Virus record (IMG/VR): IMGVR_UViG_3300047586_000368
Coordinates: 1-37,753 of that record
Source: a virus
Direction: 5' to 3' (one strand)
DNA length: 37,753 nucleotides
Shown piece by piece: positions 6,318 to 14,864 of this stretch (its first letter is position 1; each line of letters opens with the position of its first letter). A program made the translations under genes and the position numbers. The notes below the pieces were generated by a model. It was not told where the DNA came from. It saw only the letters and a program-made list of their open reading frames with translations, and did not search any database.

Positions 6318-7455
6318 CACCCCCCCCGCCACGCCGCATACTGCACCCGCTCCTGGCGAGGGAACGGACGTGCGGCTCTATCGTGTCTATCGCATGCGGC
6401 GCAAGGACCGCGGCCGCAAATGGATCCTCTGGTGGTACGATCCTCCGGGATCGGCTCGTTACCGCGTGAGGACGATCGGCAACATGTCCGATCGAATGGC
6501 CCGCGAGCACCAGGCACTTTTGCAGGCGCAGCTCAACGGCCTGGCTGCCGGCGAGGACGAATCGGCGGTCACCTGGGAGGCCTTCGTCGCCCGCTATCTG
6601 GAGTCCGCAGCGACAGGCCTTAAGGCCCCCAGCCTGTGCATCTCTCGACAAACCCTCGCCCGCTTCGGCCGGCTGGTCGGCCCCAAGTTTCTCAGCCAGG
6701 TCGACCGGGCGATGATCGAGAAATATCGCGTGGCCCGGGCCGGCAAGGTCTCGGCCATCACGGTCGTCAAGGACCTGCGGACGCTCCACGCGGCCTTCGG
6801 GTGGGCGGTGGATCCCATGGGCTGGCTGATCTCCAACCCCGTCACGAAACTCCGCGGCCACGGGCGCCTGAGACGCGAGGACCCAGATGCGATGGACGCT
6901 GGCCAGCGGCAGACCTTCCTGGCGAGACTCGACAAAAAAGACATCCCGACCTGGATTCATGCGAGCCTTCGTCTGGCGATGCTCTGGGGCCCGCGGGCGG
7001 GAGAGCTGGCCGGCATCCTCCGACAGGATATCGATGGCCGCGCCCTCGTGCTCCGCATCCCTGTTCGCGGCCGGCGCGGCACCAAGGAGGGAAGGGGGAA
7101 GACCGTGCCCCTCGACGTCACGACGGCGGGCTTCCTGCAAGAACTGTCGCACCGCGACGGGCCCATCCTCTGGGGCCCGCGGGAAAAGCCGCTCGGTTCA
7201 GCCAGGGCCTGCACGGAGGCCCTCGGGGCCCGTTGCCGCGAGATCCTCGAGGAAATGAGCATCAAGCCGCAGGATAATCACCCGCTTCAGTTTCTGCGCC
7301 GCACGGCCGAAACGCGCCTGCGGGAACGGGGCGTCCCGGACTGGCAGATCGGCGCGATCCTCGGCCACGGCACCCGCGTCGGATTGCAGAACTACAACGG
7401 CATGACGCCGACCCAGGTCGCCCGCCAGGTGGCCGACCTGGGCGGCGAAACCTGA
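6304..7455 (+). CDS. int: Tyrosine recombinase (phage integrase)
   Basis: 383-residue site-specific recombinase. An N-terminal arm-binding part is followed by a core-binding SAM-like domain (about 88-180) and the catalytic domain. Catalytic residues seen: R231 in GPRAGEL, K266 in GKTVPL, R332 in the QFLRRT box, H355 in ILGHG and nucleophile Y364 in LQNYNG. At the box-II position usually His, this protein has Gln329 (H326 lies three residues earlier), a minor deviation. The attP candidate starts a few bases after the stop, giving the usual int-attP order, and marks the phage as temperate. Confidence 0.95.
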   Translation: MSSLDTPPATPHTAPAPGEGTDVRLYRVYRMRRKDRGRKWILWWYDPPGSARYRVRTIGNMSDRMAREHQALLQAQLNGLAAGEDESAVTWEAFVARYLESAATGLKAPSLCISRQTLARFGRLVGPKFLSQVDRAMIEKYRVARAGKVSAITVVKDLRTLHAAFGWAVDPMGWLISNPVTKLRGHGRLRREDPDAMDAGQRQTFLARLDKKDIPTWIHASLRLAMLWGPRAGELAGILRQDIDGRALVLRIPVRGRRGTKEGRGKTVPLDVTTAGFLQELSHRDGPILWGPREKPLGSARACTEALGARCREILEEMSIKPQDNHPLQFLRRTAETRLRERGVPDWQIGAILGHGTRVGLQNYNGMTPTQVARQVADLGGET

Positions 7456-7460
7456 CGGTC

Positions 7461-7678
7461 CTGGGTCCCCAATGGGTCCCCAACCGTAATTCACGGATTT
7501 CAGAATTCGATAATTTGCCCGAAAATCTGACATCCGGGCCCATAGCTCAGCGGTAGAGCAGGGGACTCATAATCCCCTACACCGGCGGGCGATGGTGCGC
7601 TTTCAGGCCTGTTTGTATGGGTTCCGTGCGCGATGATGCGCGATGGTGCGCATGATCTGGGTCCCCAATGGGTCCCCA
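7461..7678. other. Probable attP: tRNA-Met(CAU) 5' half between integrase arm repeats
   Basis: The gap 7456-7803 after int holds no convincing gene. Bases 7536-7578 read as the 5' half of a tRNA-Met gene: acceptor strand GGGCCCA, D arm, and anticodon arm GGGGA-CTCATAA-TCCCC with CAT at 7568-7570. The sequence then leaves the tRNA pattern, with no T arm or 3' acceptor. Identical 22-bp repeats, each two GGGTCCCCA halves, flank it at 7461-7482 and 7657-7678 and look like arm-type integrase sites. Three GCGATGRTGCGC repeats (7589, 7630, 7640) lie to the right and may bind Xis or Int. Strand exchange would fall in or near the anticodon arm. Confidence 0.75.
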
Positions 7679-7803
7679 CTCTTTTGGGCCAGACGCGCCA
7701 GGATGACTTATAGGACGCGCGGCCGGCCGGACGTCTTGGTGCTGGCGGAAGGGCGACTGCATGGCAAGGGCTGGCGGCGGGGCGGCAAGTAGCCGCCCTC
7801 ATA

Positions 7804-8892
7804 TCATTGGTACTCAAACCCCCCCGCGACGTTCCACCACAGGATGCAACTGGCGTAGAAGGTCGCGTAACCTCGAACCTTTGCGTGAAGGGTCCCAGGC
7901 TGGTCGCACCAGGTGGGGTGGGTATCCGGGTCTGTCGGCCCAAACTTTTCATCAGACAGCCCGGTGATCCCCGACACCACGCCCGAACCACTCGACCACT
8001 TGTACCAGCGGCCAGGCAAGGTGTAGCCGCCCGGCCAGTCACCGTTGCCGTCAAAGGTGTTGTCGAAGTTCGGCGGATAAATGATGATGGCGGGATCCGA
8101 CCCGAGGTACGCTATGGACGACGGCGCAACTGTGGCGACATAGAAGTCTACCTGTCTTCCAATTCCGGAAGCGGAGGTTCGCCCGGTCCACACCTGATGG
8201 GATGTATTTCGGTACATATTCGCCCATCCACCGCTCCCGCTCGGCACGTCATACGTGCCAATGGTGTAGGCGCTGGGAGGGGAGTGACCTGCGTCATACA
8301 GGCTTGAAGCATCAAACGCGGTCTCGGACGCCGCCTTGCACGCGGCCCAGGTGGCGCCGCCATCGTAGCCGATCCGTGCCAGGCTCTCGCCGTCCGAGTC
8401 CCAATCATAATCCTGGGCTGCACCGGTCGTGGCCTGAAGCGCCTTGAGTCCTGCCATGAGGTCTTGAAATATCCAATAGTCAATGAGATCTCCAGCCTGT
8501 GCGAGGCCGTAGGCCACTGTGCCGCCGTCGCTCGGATGAACCGTGTATCGCCGAAACCCGCCCGCATTGAGTCCTGCAGCCGCAAGCCAGCGAGCAGAAG
8601 TGAAGGGCGTCATTCCTGTCTCGCCCGTCCAGTCTCCGGGGTGACTGGCGGGGAGCGTGTGATCGGCGAAATAGATCACCATGCTCATCACGGCACCCTG
8701 CATCTTGTAGATGATGCCCTGGACGAATCCCGCGCCCGCAACATCAGCCCCGACCGAGATGGCAGAGATGCCAGTTCCCGGAAGGACGACCAGGTGGCGC
8801 TCGTTGATGGCGGCGGCGAAGGCGGCCAGGAAGGACTGCTTGCACCAGTCCTTGTCCCACGTCGAGGGATCACAGTCGGGCCAGGCGGTCAT
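7804..8892 (-). CDS. Virion-associated protein, probably distal tail
   Basis: 362-residue protein encoded last in the late operon. I use ATG 8892, which overlaps the upstream stop by ATGA; the frame is open eight codons further. The N-terminal half is Ala/Gly-rich and mentions hydrophobic strands; the C-terminal half is Gly/Ser/Tyr/Trp-rich, as in tail-fibre or receptor-binding domains. No family recognised; role inferred from position after the tape measure and tail genes. Confidence 0.6.
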   Translation of the reverse strand: MTAWPDCDPSTWDKDWCKQSFLAAFAAAINERHLVVLPGTGISAISVGADVAGAGFVQGIIYKMQGAVMSMVIYFADHTLPASHPGDWTGETGMTPFTSARWLAAAGLNAGGFRRYTVHPSDGGTVAYGLAQAGDLIDYWIFQDLMAGLKALQATTGAAQDYDWDSDGESLARIGYDGGATWAACKAASETAFDASSLYDAGHSPPSAYTIGTYDVPSGSGGWANMYRNTSHQVWTGRTSASGIGRQVDFYVATVAPSSIAYLGSDPAIIIYPPNFDNTFDGNGDWPGGYTLPGRWYKWSSGSGVVSGITGLSDEKFGPTDPDTHPTWCDQPGTLHAKVRGYATFYASCILWWNVAGGFEYQ

Positions 8893-9404
8893 GCATGGAC
8901 CCTCGGCCAGTCCCATCCGAGCGTGCCGTCAGACTTGCGTTGAAGGACCATGTACGCTGAAGCGGGCGGCGCGAGAAGTTTCCACTCCGCCGCCGCCACA
9001 TCCCAATAAAGCATCTGGTTCTGCGTGGTGCCGGGCGGAAGTCCGCCCCCCACCGTAAACGCCCAGATCGGAAGGCCGTCGGAAGTCTGGCGGCTTTCGA
9101 GGCGGACGATGGTGTCCACGGCGATGTCCGTCCGACCGCCGACCTCGAAGGCCTTGCCGCTCGTGGTCGAGACGAATCCGCTCGCCAGGTCCGCCCACGT
9201 GCCGTCGGCCTTGGGGAGGGACTGGACCCAGGAATACCCGTCGGCGGCGTGGGCGGTGATGCGGGCATAGAGCGGCCCCGGCTGATGTGACGTCCGGCCG
9301 GATAGGGGTCCGGGCGGTTTGCCGCCAGGCTGCGACTCGACCCAGCGGAGGGCCGAGAGCAGCCGGCGCATGAGATTCGGAGTCGGCAGGACAGCATCGG
9401 CCAC
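8889..9404 (-). CDS. Tail-associated structural protein, unknown family
   Basis: 171 residues, GTG start with AGGAG 7 nt upstream. Sequence is strand-rich with Gly/Thr/Trp and no catalytic motif. It lies between the beta-solenoid-like protein and the last late gene, so a baseplate or fibre-associated role is likely. ATGA overlap with the next gene. Confidence 0.6.
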   Translation of the reverse strand: MADAVLPTPNLMRRLLSALRWVESQPGGKPPGPLSGRTSHQPGPLYARITAHAADGYSWVQSLPKADGTWADLASGFVSTTSGKAFEVGGRTDIAVDTIVRLESRQTSDGLPIWAFTVGGGLPPGTTQNQMLYWDVAAAEWKLLAPPASAYMVLQRKSDGTLGWDWPRVHA

Positions 9405-9414
9405 GTGGGCGCTC

Positions 9415-10323
9415 CTAAGCCGCCGCCGAGAACTGGACCAGCACGGCCTCGGCGGACGTGATCTTGTTCGTCAGCGTGACGACCGCAGGGTCGTACTTCA
9501 TCGACGCCCCAGCCCGTCCCGTCACCGTCGTCACCGTGCGAGGATCGCGGGATTGAGTGAAGTCCGTAAGGCCCGCGTTCAGGGCGAGTGCCGTGATGGT
9601 GCCGGTCGAGTTCGAAATGACCATCCCTCCGCCGACCGTCAAGGTCCCGATGGCGCCGCTGCCTTCGGTGATCAGATTCCCGCCGGCATTGGTGACGGTT
9701 GTGGCGGCGGACCGCAAGGCCAGGTCGCCGCCGACCTTGTCGATCGTGGCGACGGTCACGTTGTTTCCCACAACGACGTCGGCGTCGCCCTCCACGTTGC
9801 CGGCGAAGGATTCGCGGATAGCCGAAAGGGTGCAGGCCTCGCCGAGGACGCCGATCCCGACCGAACCTTTGCGGACCTCGATCACGGCGGCGGCATTGTG
9901 CGTGAGCAGACGGACCGGCGGCAGATAGGATTCGGCCGAGGAGTCGCAGGTGTTGTAGACCGTTACGGTCGTCACGCCGCCGGCGTCCGCAAGGTTGAGG
10001 TTCACGCGCTGGCTGCCGACGGGCGCGCCGAATCCGCTATCCTGACCGATCTCGACTACCACGGCCCCGATCTGCCAGGGCGCGGCGGCCGTTCCGATGA
10101 GGCCCGTGAAGGATTGCTCGATGACGAGGCGCGCAAGGATAACGGCCGATTGGGCGAGGCTGGCCGTGATGGACCCGTCGCCGCCCGTGTTGCCGTCCAC
10201 CAGGAGCCGGGAACGGATGATGACGGTGTCTCCGGACGCGGGGGCCGCATTCTCCAGGTAGTTGCCGGCGGTCTGCGGATTGTGAGTGGCGAGGGCGTCG
10301 GTATAATGCAACGTGGATGGCAT
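9415..10323 (-). CDS. Beta-solenoid-like tail protein
   Basis: 302 residues. Start ATG 10323 is set by AAGGAG just upstream; the frame is open further. The sequence is rich in Gly, Ala, Thr and Val with repeated short strands (for example VTNAGGNLITEGSGAIGTLT), typical of parallel beta-helix or solenoid tail-fibre proteins. A host-contact role is likely; no exact family is recognised. Confidence 0.65.
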   Translation of the reverse strand: MPSTLHYTDALATHNPQTAGNYLENAAPASGDTVIIRSRLLVDGNTGGDGSITASLAQSAVILARLVIEQSFTGLIGTAAAPWQIGAVVVEIGQDSGFGAPVGSQRVNLNLADAGGVTTVTVYNTCDSSAESYLPPVRLLTHNAAAVIEVRKGSVGIGVLGEACTLSAIRESFAGNVEGDADVVVGNNVTVATIDKVGGDLALRSAATTVTNAGGNLITEGSGAIGTLTVGGGMVISNSTGTITALALNAGLTDFTQSRDPRTVTTVTGRAGASMKYDPAVVTLTNKITSAEAVLVQFSAAA

Positions 10324-10333
10324 GGAGTTCTCC

Positions 10334-11200
10334 TTATACCAAATGCAGCGGCCCGAACGGCACCGCTCGCTTCCGTTTGAACATGAGCCAGACGGCCTTC
10401 GTCCCGCCGGCCAACTGTTCGGGCAGGATCCTCTGCCCCTTCGCATCCAGGAGCACCGGATGGGAAATGGGAGTGTTCGTCTTTTTGTCCATCACGGGAC
10501 GAACCTCTGTATCGTTGCTGCCAGTCTGAAACTTGGAATTGTAACCCTGATTCAGCATGCGGAGTTTCCAGCCCGCCTTGTCCCGTTCGTTCACGCGGAA
10601 CTGGACGGAGTAGATTGTCCGCCAATAGACGAGTTTTTTGGTTTGGACCTCTTCGGACTCGACCCGGAGCCAGGCCGAGCCGGCCGGGGCGCCCATGAAC
10701 GGATCGGCATTGATGGCATCGTTATACATGAGTGCCACGGCCGGACCGAAGGCCGCCTCGTTCCGGGTGATCGTATAGAGCGGATCGTAAAAATCATCCG
10801 TCGGAGGCGGATCGAAAGTGTCGCCGGCCGAGTTCACGATCGGTTTCCCGTCGAGGTCCTCATCAATCGGCTCGGTGCATTCGACAAAACCCCAGCGGCG
10901 ATCGGGCGGGATGTTCAGGGGATTGTCCTCTCCCTGGCTGCCGCCCGGAATCACATAGGTAATGGTGACCTCGAAATACCACGGAGCGAGAGGTTTGATT
11001 CCGGGGATTTGGGCCCGGAGCCATCCGTCTTCCGGGTGAGCTTCGCCCCAGCGCGGGATGCCAGGCGAGAAAGCGATTTGCGTCGTGGTCATCGGCCTGT
11101 CGCAGAGGACCGTCAGGACACGGGTCTGGGTGCGGGAATCGGTCCCCCCTGATACCATCCCGCTCCAGGATTCTTTAATGTCAATGATGGCCACGATCAC
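10334..11200 (-). CDS. Hypothetical tail protein
   Basis: 288 residues, GTG start overlapping the tape-measure stop (GTGA). Strand-rich with many Trp, Pro and Asp, and no catalytic signature. Its place directly after the tape measure is that of distal tail or baseplate hub genes. I cannot assign a family. Confidence 0.6.
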   Translation of the reverse strand: MIVAIIDIKESWSGMVSGGTDSRTQTRVLTVLCDRPMTTTQIAFSPGIPRWGEAHPEDGWLRAQIPGIKPLAPWYFEVTITYVIPGGSQGEDNPLNIPPDRRWGFVECTEPIDEDLDGKPIVNSAGDTFDPPPTDDFYDPLYTITRNEAAFGPAVALMYNDAINADPFMGAPAGSAWLRVESEEVQTKKLVYWRTIYSVQFRVNERDKAGWKLRMLNQGYNSKFQTGSNDTEVRPVMDKKTNTPISHPVLLDAKGQRILPEQLAGGTKAVWLMFKRKRAVPFGPLHLV

Positions 11201-12603
11201 CCTCCCTCGATCTGGACGGTGAGGGCGGAGTTCTGAGATTCTTTGCCGGCCGCATCGCTCACCGGCTTCAGCAATTTCGCAATTGCGTCCAGGAAGCGAT
11301 TGGTTTGCCGGGCCTCCTGGAGGGTCTGCTGCTCGGGGCCGATGCCGGTCAGGAACCGGGCAGAAGCCGTCGGAGCGGCCCGCCAGTCCCCGCCGAATGC
11401 CGCCCTGACTTTCTGTTCGGCTTCGGCCTGGACCTTCTCGGCCTCCCTGGCCTGGATCGCGGCGTCCTCGTTGGCGAACCTCCCCAGCGCGGCCGCCCGC
11501 TCCTCGTGGTAGGCGTCTTGGAGAGCCGCCATGACCTCAGCGTTCTCCCGCCACTTCATTTGCTGCTTGATGTAGTAGAGGTCAATATCGCGCAGTTCGC
11601 GCTCGCGGGAATCGTGGGTCGCGTTAAAGGCCCGGTCTTGGGCGGCGTGGATGGCATCGAACTTATCCTGCTCGGCCTTCGCGGCCTGGGCGGCCGACCG
11701 TGCGGCCTCGTCCGCGAGGCGCTTGTCTTCCGCAGCCTTTTTCTGCGCCGCCTCGACGCGGGCCTTGTCGTCTTCCACCGTTTTTTTCGATGGGATCCAG
11801 CCGCCACCGACCCAGAGGCCCCCCTCTTCGACCCTTTTCTGGCGGGCCTCTTCTTGTCCCTCCTTTTGCAGGGTCTGTGCCGATGCCTTCAATCGCAAAA
11901 GGTCGGCCTTCGCCTCGTCGATCTTGGCCTTCAGTTGCTTCACCACCGCCAGTTGTTCCTGGAGCCCCCCCGCGGTCTCGCCCCTCCAGATCAGGCCGGC
12001 CGTCTCCAAAGGCGAAGAACCCCGGATATCCGCCAGCATGGTGTCGAGACGTTCTTTCTGAATGGTGTACTCTTTCTGGCCCTCGTCGAGTTCCTTCTGG
12101 ATTTGCTCAATGTCTTTTCCCCGGCCCTCGGCTCCTTGTTTTGCCCGGATCGCGGCAATCTCGGATTCAGGGGCCTTGCGCATCTTGGCGGCGGCGATCT
12201 CGGCCGCATTTCCCCACTCGTCGGCCTTTTTCCCCGCGGCCTCCGTGGCAGCCGTCAGGGCCTTGATGGTTTCGATAGTCTTTTTGATTTCCTTCTCGCG
12301 ACTGAAGGCATCAAAAAAGGCATTCGCGAGCGGCCGGGCACCGGGGATCAGACGAATGGTGTCTTTCCAGGCCTCGTTCAGTTCGAGGTGTTTTTCGAGC
12401 GCCCCTTGCGCATCGCCGGCCATCGCCGCATCGGCCCTGGCCGCCGAAAGGGAGAAGAGTTGATAAGCCCTGGCCGCGGCCGCAGCCCCCCGTTCGACGG
12501 CCCAGAGATTGAGACCCGTCCGAAAGAGGCCGCCCATGCGGTTGATCGTGGCGCTGGCCTCGTCCCTGGCGCGTATCGCGATATCTATGTTGTGCTGGCC
12601 CAT
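11197..12603 (-). CDS. Tail tape measure protein (short)
   Basis: 468-residue, almost wholly helical protein. It starts with the tape-measure-like pattern IDIAIRARDEASATINRMGG, followed by an Ala-rich hydrophobic stretch (about 35-55) and long Glu/Lys/Ala/Gln coiled coils (about 100-400). At about 1.5 angstrom per residue it would set a tail of roughly 70 nm, short for a siphovirus. It begins one base into the stop of the chaperone extension (TGATG), the standard order chaperone then tape measure. Confidence 0.82.
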   Translation of the reverse strand: MGQHNIDIAIRARDEASATINRMGGLFRTGLNLWAVERGAAAAARAYQLFSLSAARADAAMAGDAQGALEKHLELNEAWKDTIRLIPGARPLANAFFDAFSREKEIKKTIETIKALTAATEAAGKKADEWGNAAEIAAAKMRKAPESEIAAIRAKQGAEGRGKDIEQIQKELDEGQKEYTIQKERLDTMLADIRGSSPLETAGLIWRGETAGGLQEQLAVVKQLKAKIDEAKADLLRLKASAQTLQKEGQEEARQKRVEEGGLWVGGGWIPSKKTVEDDKARVEAAQKKAAEDKRLADEAARSAAQAAKAEQDKFDAIHAAQDRAFNATHDSRERELRDIDLYYIKQQMKWRENAEVMAALQDAYHEERAAALGRFANEDAAIQAREAEKVQAEAEQKVRAAFGGDWRAAPTASARFLTGIGPEQQTLQEARQTNRFLDAIAKLLKPVSDAAGKESQNSALTVQIEGG

Positions 12604-13007
12604 CAGATTTTATCCCAAGCCCTTCGTTCGGCCTCCGCCTTCCACCGATCCTTTTCGTTCCCGATGAACCTGGCCGCGGCGACGAATACGGCCGCCTGGT
12701 CGAGCGCCCCGCCCGGAATCGGCGGGATGCCTTTGGACCAGAGGTCCGCCATCTCGATTACCCCAAAGGGTTCGCCGCCGATCCACTCAAGAGGACACGT
12801 CACGAGTTCAAACCATCCCCGGCCCTGGCATTCGGGGCACGGCGTTTCGCCTTCAACTGCTTCATGGCCTCCGCAGGCCGCGCACTCGAACCGGGCCTCC
12901 TGGCCCGGCCCCGGGGCGCTCAGGCACCGTCCGCCCGAGTCTCGGCCTGCGGCGCCGCAGGCCCCGCAGACGGCCCCGGATTGCCAGGCGCAGGCGACTC
13001 GGATGCG
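12603..13007 (-). CDS. Tail assembly chaperone, -1 frame extension (GT-like)
   Basis: Open frame of 134 codons after the A-AAA-AAC slip site, in the -1 frame relative to the upstream chaperone gene. It has no good start of its own: the first in-frame start-like codon is GTG 12803, which would give only 66 residues and lose the cysteines. The extension carries paired cysteines (VCGAC, CAAC, CPEC) in a DnaJ-like zinc-finger pattern, then a helical end. Joined by frameshift, the product would be about 258 residues. This mirrors lambda gpG/gpGT, whose extended form links tail tube and tape measure during assembly. The stop overlaps the tape-measure ATG. Confidence 0.7.
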   Translation of the reverse strand, partial: RIRVACAWQSGAVCGACGAAGRDSGGRCLSAPGPGQEARFECAACGGHEAVEGETPCPECQGRGWFELVTCPLEWIGGEPFGVIEMADLWSKGIPPIPGGALDQAAVFVAAARFIGNEKDRWKAEAERRAWDKI

Positions 13008-13378
13008 TTTTTTTCAGCCCCCCCGAGGCTCGTGCCGATGCGAAGCGCGGCCGCTACCTCCCATATCTCGCGGTCCGAGAGGACCAGGTCCAACCCGCCG
13101 GCCTCGAACGGCACGTCCTTCCCATCCCGCCGCATGGCCTCCCAGCCGACCAGTTTGGAGTTGACGAGACCCCAGATTTCGTCCATGTGGGTGTCGAATG
13201 TTTCCGGTGGGAGGCCCCTGAACGATTCGATGTCCCGGTCGCACAGGGCATCCAACCGTTTCCGTTCCCGGTGCGTCAGGTGCCGGAACACAAACCGCGG
13301 CTGCTCGGTCGGCGGTTTGGCCTGATCGGATGCGAGGACCACGGCGAACGTCTCGGACGGTTCCAGGGCAATCGGCAT
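12920..13378 (-). CDS. Tail assembly chaperone (gpG-like)
   Basis: 152 residues, ATG with AAAGGAG upstream. The first ~124 residues are folded-looking, with FVFRHLTHRERKRLDAL and DEIWGLVNSKLVGWEAM. After the A-AAA-AAC at codons 123-124, the zero frame gives a 28-residue Pro/Ala/Gly/Glu-rich tail that looks like filler, while the -1 frame is long and cysteine-rich. Position between tail tube and tape measure fits the G/T chaperone locus. Function is inferred from locus and frameshift architecture rather than residue identity. Confidence 0.72.
   Translation of the reverse strand: MPIALEPSETFAVVLASDQAKPPTEQPRFVFRHLTHRERKRLDALCDRDIESFRGLPPETFDTHMDEIWGLVNSKLVGWEAMRRDGKDVPFEAGGLDLVLSDREIWEVAAALRIGTSLGGAEKNASESPAPGNPGPSAGPAAPQAETRADGA
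13007..13014 (-). other. Programmed -1 frameshift slippery site
   Basis: On the minus strand the gene reads GCT-GAA-AAA-AAC-GCA, giving the canonical X-XXY-YYZ heptamer A-AAA-AAC. The -1 frame stays open for 134 codons to the tape-measure start. A GC-rich region with pairing potential follows. Confidence 0.72.
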
Positions 13379-13444
13379 GGATTCTCCTTTGTGCGAGGCA
13401 CAACCGTCATCTCCCGCCTTAAGCCTCCAGCCTTAAGCCTTCCG

Positions 13445-14365
13445 TTAACCGATCGTGATCGAAAGTTCGTCGTCGCCGGCCGACGCGGACCGGTTGAGCT
13501 GGAACTCCAGGGGGTTGATGGCGATGCCGTTGCGGTCGTCGTCATCCGCCTTCGTCCACTGCAACTTGGGCGCGGCGAAGGCGACGTGGTTGCCGGTCGG
13601 TCCGAGAGTCAGCGCCAGGGCCGCCTCGGTGCGGGCCAGCCAGTCGCCGTAGACGTCCTTGGTCGCCACCAGGGAGGCCTCGGGGTTCAGCGTCCCTTTC
13701 ATCTTGCGGCCGGTGATGACGGCGCTGATGTAGCCGCTGGCGTTGGCGGCGTCCTCTCGCAGCACGACGTCGTTGCCGAGGTCCAGCGTCAATTCCGCCG
13801 CCTTCGGCGACCAGGCCCCGATGGCGAGCGACGAGGAGACGAACCGCAGGGGGCTCGTCGTCGGATACGTCGGAGCCAGGAGGGCGACGTCGGTCGGGGC
13901 GGACCAGACGCCCTTAAAGGTCCACTCGATGCGGACGGGTTTGCCCGCGACGAATTTGAAGACGGCGTTGCCGGCACAACCCCGAAGGATCTTCAGGACG
14001 CCATCCTGGTAGAGGCCGATCGTCAGGGTCTTGACGTTGGTGCCGGGCCCCTCGCTGTGCGGCGTATAGACGTGGGCGCTCCCCACCATGCCGCAGGCCG
14101 GCAGGAGCGTCGCCGCCCAGAACGGATCGGCGGCGCCGCCGTGCAACTCGGTCTGGAAGCTGATCTGGCCGCCATAAGCGCCCAGGGCGGAGGCGAGGGG
14201 CGAGAAGGATCCCTGGCCCTGGCGTTCCTCGTTCGAGATGTCGGGGGACATCTTCGGATCGAAGACGTTCAGGGCGGCGTCGGCCGCCGCGAGCGTTTCG
14301 GCCGTGCCGACGGTGGACTCGATCTTGGCCGCCAGGATGCGGCGACGGGCGAGCAGGACACTCAT
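13445..14365 (-). CDS. Major tail tube protein
   Basis: 306 residues, strand-rich, with the usual start of siphophage tube proteins, a short region ILAAKIESTVGTAETLAAAD leading into a beta-sandwich-like body. Segments such as LALTLGPTGNHVAFAAPKLQ resemble tail tube C-terminal parts. Strong AAGGAGG upstream suits a highly expressed virion protein. It lies between the tail terminator and chaperone genes, the expected locus. Confidence 0.78.
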   Translation of the reverse strand: MSVLLARRRILAAKIESTVGTAETLAAADAALNVFDPKMSPDISNEERQGQGSFSPLASALGAYGGQISFQTELHGGAADPFWAATLLPACGMVGSAHVYTPHSEGPGTNVKTLTIGLYQDGVLKILRGCAGNAVFKFVAGKPVRIEWTFKGVWSAPTDVALLAPTYPTTSPLRFVSSSLAIGAWSPKAAELTLDLGNDVVLREDAANASGYISAVITGRKMKGTLNPEASLVATKDVYGDWLARTEAALALTLGPTGNHVAFAAPKLQWTKADDDDRNGIAINPLEFQLNRSASAGDDELSITIG

Positions 14366-14366
14366 A

Positions 14367-14864
14367 TCAACCTCCTTGCGTGTAGGGATCGTTCTCGAGC
14401 GTGCGGTAGTGAATTTCCACGTTGACCGTCACGCCCTCAAAAGATCGGTTGGGTTTGAAAATCCAGGATTCCGGCGGCCGCACGATCGCGTCAGTGGCCA
14501 GGCCGCCGAGAGTCGGATTGGCTCGGATGGCCTTTTCGACGTCGGAGCGGAAGCGATTGAGGCGGGTATCGAGCGCCGTGGTGTCCGCATCGCTGATCTG
14601 GAGGAAGCAATGGATGCGGAACGGCTGGAGCCACATCTTCAGTCCGCCCGCCCCCGATTCCAGTTCCCCGTCCTCTTCCGGGTCGTCCTGCATGAGGGCG
14701 ATGCCGGAATCGGCCGCGGCATGGTCCTCGAGGCGGCGTGGACGCACCACGCCGGAGACCGTCGTCCGGTACCCGGCGGCGACGGTGATCGCGGCCAGGA
14801 CCGCGACCAGGGCCGCGGCGATCTGTTCGACGAGGGGTTCGGGCGGAGGCGTGGTGGGGCTCAT
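14367..14864 (-). CDS. Tail terminator-like protein
   Basis: 165 residues. An N-terminal helical part (PLVEQIAAALVAVLAAI), a middle strand-rich part and a closing VTVNVEIHYRT strand match the general plan of tail terminator or minor tail U-type proteins. Assignment rests mainly on size and position between the gpZ-like gene and the tube gene. ATGA overlap with the upstream gene. Confidence 0.6.
   Translation of the reverse strand: MSPTTPPPEPLVEQIAAALVAVLAAITVAAGYRTTVSGVVRPRRLEDHAAADSGIALMQDDPEEDGELESGAGGLKMWLQPFRIHCFLQISDADTTALDTRLNRFRSDVEKAIRANPTLGGLATDAIVRPPESWIFKPNRSFEGVTVNVEIHYRTLENDPYTQGG

Noticed and set aside
7536-7610. Functional tRNA-Met after the integrase
   Set aside because: The T arm and 3' acceptor strand are absent; only the 5' half is present, fitting an att core.
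7703-7792. 29-residue ORF next to attP
   Set aside because: Short, Arg/Gly-rich, with only a weak GCCAGG before it and overlapping nothing conserved.
11305-13164. 619-residue plus-strand frame opposite the tape measure
   Set aside because: Antisense of coiled-coil codons gives Leu/Arg/Pro-rich sequence; tape measure and chaperone are better supported.
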